Positions 33,581 to 41,943 of a DNA stretch of 64,000 bases are shown here, piece by piece. The stretch lies in assembly GCA_964498095.1 (NCBI GenBank), contig CAZCFY010000001.1, positions 356,914 to 420,913 on the forward strand, given 5' to 3'. A model generated the notes under the pieces. The model saw only the letters and a program-made list of their open reading frames with translations, ran no database searches and was not told where the DNA came from. The position numbers and the translations under genes are program-made. How positions within the stretch are numbered: position 1 is the stretch's first letter; every line of letters starts with the position of its first letter. Source of the DNA: SG-bin7 sp964498095. GTDB lineage: Bacteria; Bdellovibrionota; Bdellovibrionia; Bdellovibrionales; SG-bin7.

Positions 33581-34906
33581 TTAAATAAAGTTACCTCGTT
33601 TAGCGACACCCAGTTTGTGGTTTGTTCCTCCGTACTCCGTATAGGTCACACCAAACTTGTGAAGAATGTCTAGGAGCAAGGACCCGATGGGTTTTGGCGT
33701 CGCGGTAGAGCCGACCACTCCTGTTTTATCACCGTTAATCACATAGGTTGCTAGGTTTTCATAATTGTGGACTTCACTCTTCATACAAGATCCCGCATTA
33801 CAGAAAATCAAAGTTTCGTCATACATTCCGGAGGCTTTGAGCTTGGCTAAAAATTTTGCGACGGACTCCTGAAGATAACGGGAGTTAATAATATAATTTG
33901 GGTATTCTTGCGGGTACTGTCCAAAGTGAGAAGTATGGTGACAGTACATATTCCACAAATTAAAAGTGATCGACCGTGTTACGTTCGCCTGAAACGCCGC
34001 GATGGCCAGATTGTACATGGCATCCATTCTGTTTTCAAATTCCCTACCAGGAGTATAGCCGCCAGCGGAACTACTCTCGACCGGAAAAGCGTCGCAGACG
34101 GCCGGTCTCTGCATAACGATTTCCCCGCCTTTTATTGCCGTATCAAACTTAACGATCGTTTTTTGCAGTTTATCCTGAAGGTTAGAGAACTTTTCTTTAT
34201 CAATGATATAGCGGCTGCCGAAAATTTCCTGATTCCTCTTTATGAGTGCCAAGGCGTCGAGCTTTCTCTGATAATCCGCTTTCAAGGCTGTATTCTCTGT
34301 CGTTCCCGTGCAGTTGATGCGCCCTTTTAATTCTGCCGACAAACTGTTAACGGACGAATAGTAAGTATTTAATTTACCCTTAGTCCACGACGATGAGCTA
34401 AAGCCCGAAGCCGAAAGCGTATCCGTAGTGGAGGTTGAATTAGCAATGGCGATATGCGGGATTTGGGTGCCGTAAGTCGCTTGGAGTTTTTCGCCAATCA
34501 ACATGTCAATAGAACTGCCACCGCCAGTTGAGTACTTTTCCAAAATATCACCAGGGTAATTCGTGCCGTTGATTACTACATTTCCCGTCATGGAGCCTGA
34601 GAGCGCACTGATTTGCGGAGCGGCGTGAGAATTCATGGGAACTGTGAACTCCGTATTAAGACCTAATTGAAAGGCCATTTCGTTGCGATACGGCTTTAGC
34701 GGGATAAGCATACTGTCGGCTTGGTCAAACGTCCAATGCCCTAAATCATTCGCGCTGGTGCCGCCGCCGGTGTATTTAATGACAAAGGCCACGAATCTTT
34801 TCTTAGGCGTAATAACCTGTCCAAAAGATTGTGGACTTAAGATTCCTTGAATTCCGTAAAGCAAACAGAAATCTTTTAAAAGAACAAGTAACTCACGTCG
34901 ATTCAT
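33581..34906 (-). CDS. DUF1552 family protein
   Basis: A 441-residue protein beginning MNRREL, similar to the Tat-like starts seen in this family, with GAGG before the ATG. The DUF1552 signature is present: FVIKYTGGGTSANDLGHW, the SHAAPQISALSGS segment, GGSSIDMLIGEKL, and a later TFNLWNMYCHHTSHFGQ. Members are sulfatase/DUF1501-like and almost always sit beside DUF1592-type c-haem proteins, as here; the pair's function is unknown. Its start overlaps the stop of the DUF1592 gene (ATGA), so they are co-translated. Confidence 0.88.
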   Translation of the reverse strand: MNRRELLVLLKDFCLLYGIQGILSPQSFGQVITPKKRFVAFVIKYTGGGTSANDLGHWTFDQADSMLIPLKPYRNEMAFQLGLNTEFTVPMNSHAAPQISALSGSMTGNVVINGTNYPGDILEKYSTGGGSSIDMLIGEKLQATYGTQIPHIAIANSTSTTDTLSASGFSSSSWTKGKLNTYYSSVNSLSAELKGRINCTGTTENTALKADYQRKLDALALIKRNQEIFGSRYIIDKEKFSNLQDKLQKTIVKFDTAIKGGEIVMQRPAVCDAFPVESSSAGGYTPGREFENRMDAMYNLAIAAFQANVTRSITFNLWNMYCHHTSHFGQYPQEYPNYIINSRYLQESVAKFLAKLKASGMYDETLIFCNAGSCMKSEVHNYENLATYVINGDKTGVVGSTATPKPIGSLLLDILHKFGVTYTEYGGTNHKLGVAKRGNFI

Positions 34907-36567
34907 AATTTTACCTCGGCCATTTTAAAAATTTTAGAGGTGACCAATCCTTTAACGTAGCTGCGAATTCCCTGATTCCTATTTAATTCATAAACAGACG
35001 CAGCACAGGGGCTGTCGGCCTCTAATCTTATAGGGGCTACCCGGCTGGCCACCGTTTTAACGAAACAAGAGTGAAATCTATCGTCTTTTGAAACCGCATT
35101 TAAAAAAGTACTGAGATCTTTTACTTCCCGGATTTCAGATTTCTCCAGTTCAAAATTAATTTCGATTTTTGTCCCGTTAGCATAGGAGGAGCGCAGACGG
35201 CCGAAGTAATCCACAAACTCTAGGCCCATTCCGGCGGTATCTATGGGCCGGTGGCATCCCATACACGCAACATGGGAACGGCGAATATTACTCAGTTGGA
35301 TTTCATTTAGCATGGGTCCGCTGGGACCCAGAACTTTTGAAACAGCTTCGGGATCTAATTCATTTACCGGAATCGCTTCACATAAAAAGTTTTTGGCAAC
35401 CGCCTTTCCCCGGGCGGTGACTAAGGTTTTAAAATCAGCCGAGGGAACTTTGGCGCGATTTGCAAAATGCGGACTCGTTAAATAGCTTGCGGAAAGTCCC
35501 TTGGCTAAAGACGCTGGGACCCGCTGAAGGTTTGTTCCATAAGGCGTGCTATCTATGCCAAGATAAGTGGCGATCGACTTATTCATGTAAACGTCAGTAC
35601 CATACATAATATTCGCTATACTCTCGTCATTTTTGACTATATCGGTTAGCATCAAAAGTTGCTGCAATGCCGTTTCCTTGAGTGCTACCGTTAACAACTT
35701 GTCATTTTTAAGTACTTCTACTGACTCCAGATCTTTTTCGATTTGCAGCCAGCGCGCTAGTGTATGTCTAACAAATCTCTGCAAATAGAGTTCCTTGGAC
35801 AGCAATCGATCCACGTGACCCTGCAAAACAATATCCTCTTGAAGCCGTCCACTGGCAGCATCTTGCAACAGCTCTTGATCCGGTACGGAGTTATAAAGAA
35901 AAAATGAAAGGCGGCTCGCCAAAAAATATTGGGAATATGTAAGATTTCTTTCGTCAGAACCCTTGGGCAAATAATTTTTAAGATAGAACTGCGGCGACGT
36001 CAGTGCGGTGATAAATAAAAGATTAACTTTTTCTTTTAAAGTTATTCCCTTTTTAAACAATTCATCAAAAATGGTCATTTCTTCGTTCGTAAGCGGGCGG
36101 CGCCAAAGGGGAACTACCACCGAATTCACATAATAACCTAAGCAGCCGCCAGAAAGCGCATCACAGGTCGTTTTGAAATTTGGTCCTATTAAATACTGGT
36201 TAAATAAAAGTTGCGCGAGATCCAATAACTGCATCAGATAAACTTCGGTCTCTAAATTACCCGCGTTATTCTCCGCATAAATAGTCTGATCACTCGTGGC
36301 ATCAACATTGATTTCCGAAATCTCCCCGGCTTTTTTTGAGATTTCGAGATTTTGAGCAAGTTCGCCGGGAAATAAATCCCGTAAAACATAACCTATTTCA
36401 ACCTTCGTCAAAAGCGATGTGCGGTATTCGGGGTTTGGCGCTAAGACACAGCTCTTTTCTAATGACGAAAGATTTGCGAGAGTATCAACAGGCTTATACT
36501 TAGAACAGTTTTGATTGATGATTACCAAAGATAAGGTGGCCGCCAGCACTTTGAACAGAGAATTCAT
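34903..36567 (-). CDS. DUF1592/DUF1588/DUF1585 lipoprotein with CxxCH haem motif
   Basis: 554 residues, starting after GGGGG. An N-terminal signal ends IINQNC-SKY, a lipoprotein-like site with Asn at -1. DUF1587/1595-type segments (LLTKVEIGYVLRDLF, VVPLWRRPLTNEEM) precede DUF1592 (TSPQFYLKNYL, ASRLSFFLYNSVPDQELL). DUF1588 follows with ACMGCHRPIDTAGMGLEFVDYFG, containing CMGCH, a covalent c-haem site, then a DUF1585 tail (VKGLVTSKIFKMAEV). Such proteins are abundant in Planctomycetes and predatory delta-type bacteria and are thought to be envelope redox proteins. It is the intact paralogue of the truncated gene at 2400-3128. Confidence 0.88.
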   Translation of the reverse strand: MNSLFKVLAATLSLVIINQNCSKYKPVDTLANLSSLEKSCVLAPNPEYRTSLLTKVEIGYVLRDLFPGELAQNLEISKKAGEISEINVDATSDQTIYAENNAGNLETEVYLMQLLDLAQLLFNQYLIGPNFKTTCDALSGGCLGYYVNSVVVPLWRRPLTNEEMTIFDELFKKGITLKEKVNLLFITALTSPQFYLKNYLPKGSDERNLTYSQYFLASRLSFFLYNSVPDQELLQDAASGRLQEDIVLQGHVDRLLSKELYLQRFVRHTLARWLQIEKDLESVEVLKNDKLLTVALKETALQQLLMLTDIVKNDESIANIMYGTDVYMNKSIATYLGIDSTPYGTNLQRVPASLAKGLSASYLTSPHFANRAKVPSADFKTLVTARGKAVAKNFLCEAIPVNELDPEAVSKVLGPSGPMLNEIQLSNIRRSHVACMGCHRPIDTAGMGLEFVDYFGRLRSSYANGTKIEINFELEKSEIREVKDLSTFLNAVSKDDRFHSCFVKTVASRVAPIRLEADSPCAASVYELNRNQGIRSYVKGLVTSKIFKMAEVKL

Positions 36568-36676
36568 CTCGATACCCCCCTGATATCCTAATATTGAGCC
36601 TAAACAGGGTCAGATTCATCTCTGATTTGTGAGTAGAATTTGTTTCAAAGCGAGATAGTTAAGCCGTCAAGTCCGC

Positions 36677-37429
36677 TCACCGCTTATAGAGCGCCCGCAC
36701 AAAATCCTGGCGGGCTTGGTCTAAATCAGGTTCCTCGCCTTCGGTGGCAATTTTAGCGACGGCCTTTTGGATACGTTCCTTATCGAGATTTCGTTGCTTG
36801 GGTAATTCGAAATTAAGAAGTTTGTGATTTAAATATTTGCTCTCACCACCGCTTGAAGCGGCGGTTCCGCCTTTGACTTCAAAAAGGGATTCCTTGGCAG
36901 CACTCTCTCCGCTGGCCTCAAAGATTGAATCCTTATTTCCCTTCCCTTTGACCCAAGTCGTGGCTTCTTCGGCCCTTTCCTTGGATTTTACGAAAGTGGA
37001 ATCTTTAACCGTGGGGGCTTCTTCGACCGTCTTTCCCGCCCGCTCCATATTTTCTTTAAGCACAGAGAGATCTAGCTTCAGGTGCTGGGCAATAAGCTCC
37101 AGAGCCTTGCCGGGATTAATGGGACTCTCTAAGAAACCCACTATGTTAATTCCTTTTAGCTCCGTGGGTTTTATTCCCGACTGCGTCGACATCGCCAAAA
37201 CAATCTTTGTCGCGTCTCCTTTAGGGTTCATTTTTTTACACAGCTCAAGGCCATTTATTTTTTTACCTCGGGCGGTCATAATTACCAAATCAGGGCGAAA
37301 GCTGAGAAATTTATCCATAACTCCGACATTTGTCTTAATAGTTTCGACATCAAAGCGCAGTTTGCGAAACAAGCTTTCCAGATACGTCATTTCCTTAACT
37401 TCTTCTAGAATTAACAAAATTCTTCTCAT
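36677..37429 (-). CDS. pseudo-receiver domain protein with disordered tail
   Basis: From the ATG at 37429 the protein has 250 residues. The first ~115 have a receiver-domain pattern, but key residues are changed: the acidic pair is E9-E10, the phosphoacceptor position reads T52 (VIMTARGKKING, where Asp is normal), and the usual Lys is Ser (FLESPIN). It is therefore unlikely to be phosphorylated by a histidine kinase. The middle is charged and low-complexity with repeated xxS(L/I)FE motifs, and the C-terminus is helical and basic (RIQKAVAKIATEG). It is divergent from the LptF-type gene. The ribosome site is weak. Confidence 0.72.
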   Translation of the reverse strand: MRRILLILEEVKEMTYLESLFRKLRFDVETIKTNVGVMDKFLSFRPDLVIMTARGKKINGLELCKKMNPKGDATKIVLAMSTQSGIKPTELKGINIVGFLESPINPGKALELIAQHLKLDLSVLKENMERAGKTVEEAPTVKDSTFVKSKERAEEATTWVKGKGNKDSIFEASGESAAKESLFEVKGGTAASSGGESKYLNHKLLNFELPKQRNLDKERIQKAVAKIATEGEEPDLDQARQDFVRALYKR

Positions 37430-37493
37430 ATAATAAGAGTCGCGCAATGACCGGAGACAGGTCAAGAATATTGCTCAACGGAGAATTTCACCT

Positions 37494-38600
37494 TTGAATT
37501 GGCGTAGCGGCAGGACCGCATTCATTTATATTATGCTCCAGATGGTGCCCTATTATTTGCTGGGCGTGGTAATTTTTTTGTTTATCCTCCTTATGTTCCA
37601 GGCCCTACGCCTTACTGAGTTTGTTTTGGTTCACGGAGTCAATTTGTGGACCCTCACAAAAATAGTAGTATTCTTATCTACCAGTTTTTTGCCGGTGATT
37701 TTGCCAATGAGTCTCTTATTTACCGTCCTTTTTGTTTATAACCGGTTAAGTTCGGATTCGGAAATCCTTGCCTTTTATTCCTTGGGTCATAACGTGTTCG
37801 TGCTATCTGCCCCCGCACTTGTACTTTCGATCGTCGTCGCCTTCGTGTCGGCGGCGACCTCTTTTTACCTGGGACCTTGGGGGAACCGTGAGTTTGAAGT
37901 TATTATCGAAAAACTCGGAGCTTCCAAGGCCGAGGCGGCAATCAAAGAAGGTACTTTCTCTGAGGGTTTTTTTGACTTCGTCATTTATGCAAATAAAGTC
38001 GATACCAAAGAAGGACGTCTTTACAACGTATTCCTATATGATGAACATGATCCAGATAACCCGCTAACTATCATTGCCAAACAAGGACTTATTGTGCGGG
38101 AGTCAACGGAAACGGAATACCGCGGTATTTTACGACTGATCGACGGCAACATGCACATCTCTCGCGGACCACGCTATACAAAAATTGATTTTCAGACTTA
38201 TGATAAATTTCTCTCAAATCCCATAGCTATAAAAGCTCGCGAAAAATCTCTCAATTCCCTAACGCTCAATGAAATTAAGGAAATGATTGAGTCCAGCCCC
38301 AATGACGCTAATCTCGTTCATGGTTTGCGGCTCGAGTACCATAAACGCTTTGCAATCGCCGTGGCCTGTCTATTATTCGCGCTCGTCGGAGTTGGGATGG
38401 GAATGACCATTTATCACCGCAAAGCCTCAAATGGTCTAGTCGTTTGCATCGCTCTTATCGTAGTTTATTGGATCCTTTATATTGTTGGCGAAGGCCTAGC
38501 CAATAATAAAACATTTCCGCCGGGTGTGGCTATTTGGTTTGCAAATTTTGTTTTTGCGGGCTTTGGCGCCTGGAAAGTAAAAAAACTTTCGCACGTATAG
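37494..38600 (+). CDS. lptF: LptF/LptG-family lipopolysaccharide export permease
   Basis: A TTG start after GGAGA gives 368 residues. Three N-terminal membrane helices, a periplasmic beta-jellyroll (VIYANKVDTKEGRLYNVFLYD, RLIDGNMHISRG) and three C-terminal helices match the LptF/LptG (YjgP/YjgQ) layout. These permeases form the ABC export complex with LptB and pull LPS out of the inner membrane. LptF and LptG are hard to separate; LptF is the likelier choice. No second permease or lptB is adjacent, and the following gene begins 49 bases downstream. Confidence 0.88.
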   Translation: MNWRSGRTAFIYIMLQMVPYYLLGVVIFLFILLMFQALRLTEFVLVHGVNLWTLTKIVVFLSTSFLPVILPMSLLFTVLFVYNRLSSDSEILAFYSLGHNVFVLSAPALVLSIVVAFVSAATSFYLGPWGNREFEVIIEKLGASKAEAAIKEGTFSEGFFDFVIYANKVDTKEGRLYNVFLYDEHDPDNPLTIIAKQGLIVRESTETEYRGILRLIDGNMHISRGPRYTKIDFQTYDKFLSNPIAIKAREKSLNSLTLNEIKEMIESSPNDANLVHGLRLEYHKRFAIAVACLLFALVGVGMGMTIYHRKASNGLVVCIALIVVYWILYIVGEGLANNKTFPPGVAIWFANFVFAGFGAWKVKKLSHV

Positions 38601-38649
38601 ACCAACGTCGAGCGCCCTTTTTTCTCATTTTCTGTTAAAATTTAAGGAT

Positions 38650-41538
38650 ATGAAAACTCTTAAAACATATACCCCTTGGGTCCTTTTAGTCTCCATTTTT
38701 ATTTTTACTTCTTTGTTTTTTTATCCCAAAAAATTCTCGCAGAGTAATTTATCCTCACGTCACCCTGACGGATTAATTACTTCGGGCTTTCTAGCGATTG
38801 CCGAAGACATTTACCAAATCGGCGCGACTCTCGGCAGCGTTCCGGTGGAGACAGTTAAAAAATTGGTTATCGATTATGGAATCGCCAGTTACCTGGAAAA
38901 ACTTCCCCTCAAAGAAGACGTGCGCAAGCGGGTCGAAAGCCGTCTCAATGACGAGCGCTACATGGCGCGTGTTGTTCCCTTTTTGCTCGCGCTTAAAAAT
39001 CAATATGCCGAACCCAAAGACGCGGCGGAACTAAAATTTGATAGCTATGTTCGCGGTAATTCCTCCTTACACTTACCCGGCGTTAACCATGAACTTTTTA
39101 ACTTAACCCCAAAAGCCAAAGCCGCAGAGGGTGGTTTCTCCTTGTCCGAAGATCTGGCCGGAAATTTGGTTTCCATCTACGATTCAATTTTTATTCAGGG
39201 CAAATCAACGGTTGGTGATGACGAGAGCTTAGAAAAACCATTTCATCCCCTCTCAGAAAAGGACCGCGATCTCATCGAACGCACCAAGCCTTTTATTCGT
39301 AATCTTTTAACTAAACTTAAAGAAAAAACGGAAAAAGAAAAGGCCGGCAAAACCGATCCTGGGGCGGCTAACTCCGAAGCCATGCAAATGCTGGGCATTT
39401 TGCTTACGAATGAAAAAAAATTAGATGCGGCGACCATTAGCCTCATTGATTTCGTAAAGTACATGGTCCACAAGTCTTACCGCTATTTTGCCCTGAAAGT
39501 TATTCGTGAAATTGAATTAAAGGACTGGCTCTATAAAAAATTAAGCCAGGGCCGTTACGACGATATTTTAAATTTTCTGGAACTCGCGGAAAACCGGCGC
39601 TATGCCGTGCAGATCGGCGTTGACGGACTGCAAGGAAGTCTTATGCAAGCGCTGGCGCAACCTGAAAAAAACGAGACTTTCTTAAAGGCGCTAGTAACGG
39701 ATTTTTCAAATGCGGAACAGCTTAAGCCCAAAGAAGAACCCACAACCCCCCCTAATCACGCTCACAATATTAAATTTCTAGAATATCTGCTGGCAAAAAA
39801 ACGTACGCCAGAAAGTTACCTGCCGTTTTTTAAGTTCCTCTACTCTAATTACGAGCAAAATATATCTAGCGGGGGGATTTCTACAACACCGACGATAAGT
39901 GTGCGCAATTTGCCGGTGATTTTTACCGGCGCCGAAGTCGCCGGTCCCAACAGTACGGGAATTCCCAATTTCCACTTCGTTGACCGCAAAGATCAAAAAA
40001 ACCGCTCTTACTATTTTTACGGAAATGATGCTTTATTGCTAGAGACGCTTACCGCCAACAGCGGTATGATTACCATGTTTGACCGCCTCAGAGGAGTTTC
40101 GACTCTTAATTGCAACGCCCAGTACGAATGGCACTCGCAAGCAAGTTTTGACGGCCTTCTTAATCTCGGGATTGGCGAGGGCGACCGCGATTTCGGTGAA
40201 GTCAGATGTTATGCGGAATTAAGAGTCCGTGCCGCTAAAGAAATCGAGCTACGTAATACACGTAAGCAAGTTAAATCCCTCGTCGAAGAAATAAAAAATT
40301 CCTTCTTCACCGTAACTCGTAAGCACCGTGTTCGGCAGTTATTTGATAGTCTGGCTAAATTGGAGCAGGAGGGTATGCCCCAATATCTACTTATGTACCT
40401 ACCTTGGCCGGATCACTTTGCGCATTTTAAAGGGCCTTTTAGTAATGAAATTTTAGCTTCCAGCGGAGAACTCAACCGCTTGGATTACTGGCTGGGAAAA
40501 ATTACGGAAACCTATAAGTCGGCCGGCGTTTACACGCGCACACTCTTTGGCATGGCCGGAGATCATGGACTCGCTCCAATTTTTTATACGCTAAATCCCG
40601 AGAAAACCGTATTAGAGGCGCTCGCCAAAGAAACCGGGCGCGAAATAAAAGTAAAAAAAATCTCCTCCGACGAAGGCGAAGGGCCGAAGATCAATCACAG
40701 TATCGACCCAGATTCGATGAAGGATTTTGATGTGATTATTGCTTCCACCGCCGGCGGAAATTACATGATGGATTTTTTTAGTGGCCAAGACGATGCTTCC
40801 TGGCGGCAGCAACCGCTTTACGGTGATCTGACACAGCTAAAGCTCCTTGATGGCGGTAAGCCAATAAATATTATCAACGAAATCGCCTCGCGCTTAAGTG
40901 AAACCCTTGATTACCTGGTCGTACGCGAAAATAATTGTTCCGTTCAAGAATGCCATTTGCATGTCGTCGGGACGCGCGATGGACGCCAGGTAGATGACTT
41001 TATCATCCGTAAAGGGACGCGCATCTTTTATGTCCCTTACGATTGGTCCCATGAAAAGAGTCTCTTAGATTTAGAAGACGTCGGGCGCTACCAAAAATTT
41101 AGCGATTCAGAACTGACATTGCGGGACTCTCTTTTGAATGATTGTTTAAAAAAGGCTAGCCCCGATGATCCCACCACTTGGTGCACCGAGGACACTTGGA
41201 GAAAAATTACTTCTTATACTTCACGTCCCGATTCCGTCGTGCAACTCTCTCACATTTACGACGAAGACCGCGCCGGGACGATCAATTTATTTCCCCGCTA
41301 TGGCATCGGCTACAACACAAAAGTTCCTGGCCGCCACGCCGGCGAATCGTTCCACGAGAAAGACGCCTTTATGGGATTCTGGGGTGAACCCACGCGCAAC
41401 TCAAACCTAAATCGCTTAGGCCCCACGGTTATCGGCTCGCTGGCGCCTACCATTTATAGTTTTCTCAGTGAGGTTGACCTCAAAGAACCGCGCGCGGGCT
41501 TTGGCTTTCCCTCCGTTTGGCACGAAGTTAAGAAATAA
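38650..41538 (+). CDS. large membrane-anchored alkaline-phosphatase-superfamily protein
   Basis: 962 residues. An N-terminal anchor (WVLLVSIFIFTSLFFYP) leads to ~380 mainly helical residues of unknown type. The C-terminal half resembles type I phosphodiesterases/nucleotide pyrophosphatases: PTISVRNLPVIFTGAE...HFVDR around the nucleophile site, YLPWPDHFAHFKGPFS (Asp and His metal ligands), MAGDHGLAPI, and GRHAGESFHEKDAFMGFWGE (final His). By alignment from memory, the usual nucleophile Thr appears as Ser and the first Asp-Gly ligand is not evident, so the active site may be altered. Preceded by AAGGAT. It follows the LptF-type gene; a role in modifying envelope lipids or glycans is conceivable but unproved. 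Confidence 0.7.
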   Translation: MKTLKTYTPWVLLVSIFIFTSLFFYPKKFSQSNLSSRHPDGLITSGFLAIAEDIYQIGATLGSVPVETVKKLVIDYGIASYLEKLPLKEDVRKRVESRLNDERYMARVVPFLLALKNQYAEPKDAAELKFDSYVRGNSSLHLPGVNHELFNLTPKAKAAEGGFSLSEDLAGNLVSIYDSIFIQGKSTVGDDESLEKPFHPLSEKDRDLIERTKPFIRNLLTKLKEKTEKEKAGKTDPGAANSEAMQMLGILLTNEKKLDAATISLIDFVKYMVHKSYRYFALKVIREIELKDWLYKKLSQGRYDDILNFLELAENRRYAVQIGVDGLQGSLMQALAQPEKNETFLKALVTDFSNAEQLKPKEEPTTPPNHAHNIKFLEYLLAKKRTPESYLPFFKFLYSNYEQNISSGGISTTPTISVRNLPVIFTGAEVAGPNSTGIPNFHFVDRKDQKNRSYYFYGNDALLLETLTANSGMITMFDRLRGVSTLNCNAQYEWHSQASFDGLLNLGIGEGDRDFGEVRCYAELRVRAAKEIELRNTRKQVKSLVEEIKNSFFTVTRKHRVRQLFDSLAKLEQEGMPQYLLMYLPWPDHFAHFKGPFSNEILASSGELNRLDYWLGKITETYKSAGVYTRTLFGMAGDHGLAPIFYTLNPEKTVLEALAKETGREIKVKKISSDEGEGPKINHSIDPDSMKDFDVIIASTAGGNYMMDFFSGQDDASWRQQPLYGDLTQLKLLDGGKPINIINEIASRLSETLDYLVVRENNCSVQECHLHVVGTRDGRQVDDFIIRKGTRIFYVPYDWSHEKSLLDLEDVGRYQKFSDSELTLRDSLLNDCLKKASPDDPTTWCTEDTWRKITSYTSRPDSVVQLSHIYDEDRAGTINLFPRYGIGYNTKVPGRHAGESFHEKDAFMGFWGEPTRNSNLNRLGPTVIGSLAPTIYSFLSEVDLKEPRAGFGFPSVWHEVKK

Positions 41539-41546
41539 AATCCGAG

Positions 41547-41570
41547 GGCGCGATCCTAAATAATCGCGCC
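41547..41570. terminator. hairpin after phosphodiesterase-like gene
   Basis: GGCGCGAT (41547-41554) and ATCGCGCC (41563-41570) form a perfect 8-bp GC-rich stem nine bases after the stop codon; a second copy of ATCGCGCC follows at 41573-41580. No T tract follows, so it may pause or protect the transcript rather than end it. Confidence 0.4.
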
Positions 41571-41647
41571 AAATCGCGCCAGAGATTGTGGCCTAATTCA
41601 ATTAAACGACCTCTAAGGGCGCCGGGCTATCCTGCCTATCTGACGAT

Positions 41648-41675
41648 TTGATTCCTATTTTCGGTAGCTTATGAC
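41648..41675 (+). promoter_or_regulatory. possible promoter for structured leader
   Basis: TTGATT (41648-41653) and TATGAC (41670-41675) with a 16-base spacer lie upstream of the run of hairpins at 41753-41866. If used, the leader of the following regulator would be about 260 nt. The match is moderate only. Confidence 0.3.
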
Positions 41676-41752
41676 CTCTACACTCGGATATTTTTTGTAA
41701 CTAGCACAATGCGTCAACTTGCCGTATAACTCATTTCACCCCCACTCGCTAC

Positions 41753-41866
41753 GGGTCTCATCTCAGAGATGAGGTGAGGCCCGGCTCTTAAATGCGTCAC
41801 TCAAAGTGACAAAAATAAGGAAATTGAGCCGGGAGACTATTTATATCGCGCCAACGAAGTGGCGCG
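41753..41866 (+). ncRNA. candidate structured leader RNA of regulator gene
   Basis: Four nested or adjacent stems occur within 114 bases: CTCATCTC/GAGATGAG (41757-41773); a perfect 8-bp outer stem CCCGGCTC (41780-41787) with GAGCCGGG (41826-41833) enclosing GTCACT-caa-AGTGAC (41796-41810); and CGCGCCA/TGGCGCG (41847-41866). The density of perfect stems, in a gene-free ~400-base gap ahead of a regulator and a 9-codon ORF, suggests a cis-acting RNA or a small RNA. I could match it to no known riboswitch class (not c-di-GMP, preQ1, SRP or 6S by eye). Ligand and mechanism unknown. Confidence 0.5.
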
Positions 41867-41904
41867 CAATTTGAAGTTAGCTACTCGAAATCACGGAGCG
41901 AATA

Positions 41905-41934
41905 ATGGCACGTAAGTGGAAGAAAGCTTCTTAG
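41905..41934 (+). CDS. 9-codon upstream ORF (leader peptide candidate)
   Basis: An ATG at 41905 with a well-spaced GGAG encodes MARKWKKAS then TAG, ending nine bases before the start of the regulator, whose own ribosome site is weak. Ribosomes finishing here could re-initiate on the regulator or control it by stalling; the peptide has four basic residues and a Trp. Confidence 0.4.
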   Translation: MARKWKKAS

Positions 41935-41943
41935 GGTGTAAAT

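Noticed and set aside
41573..41580. Third copy of ATCGCGCC after the hairpin as part of a repeat array
   Set aside because: Only three short copies, all in a small region; insufficient for an array call.
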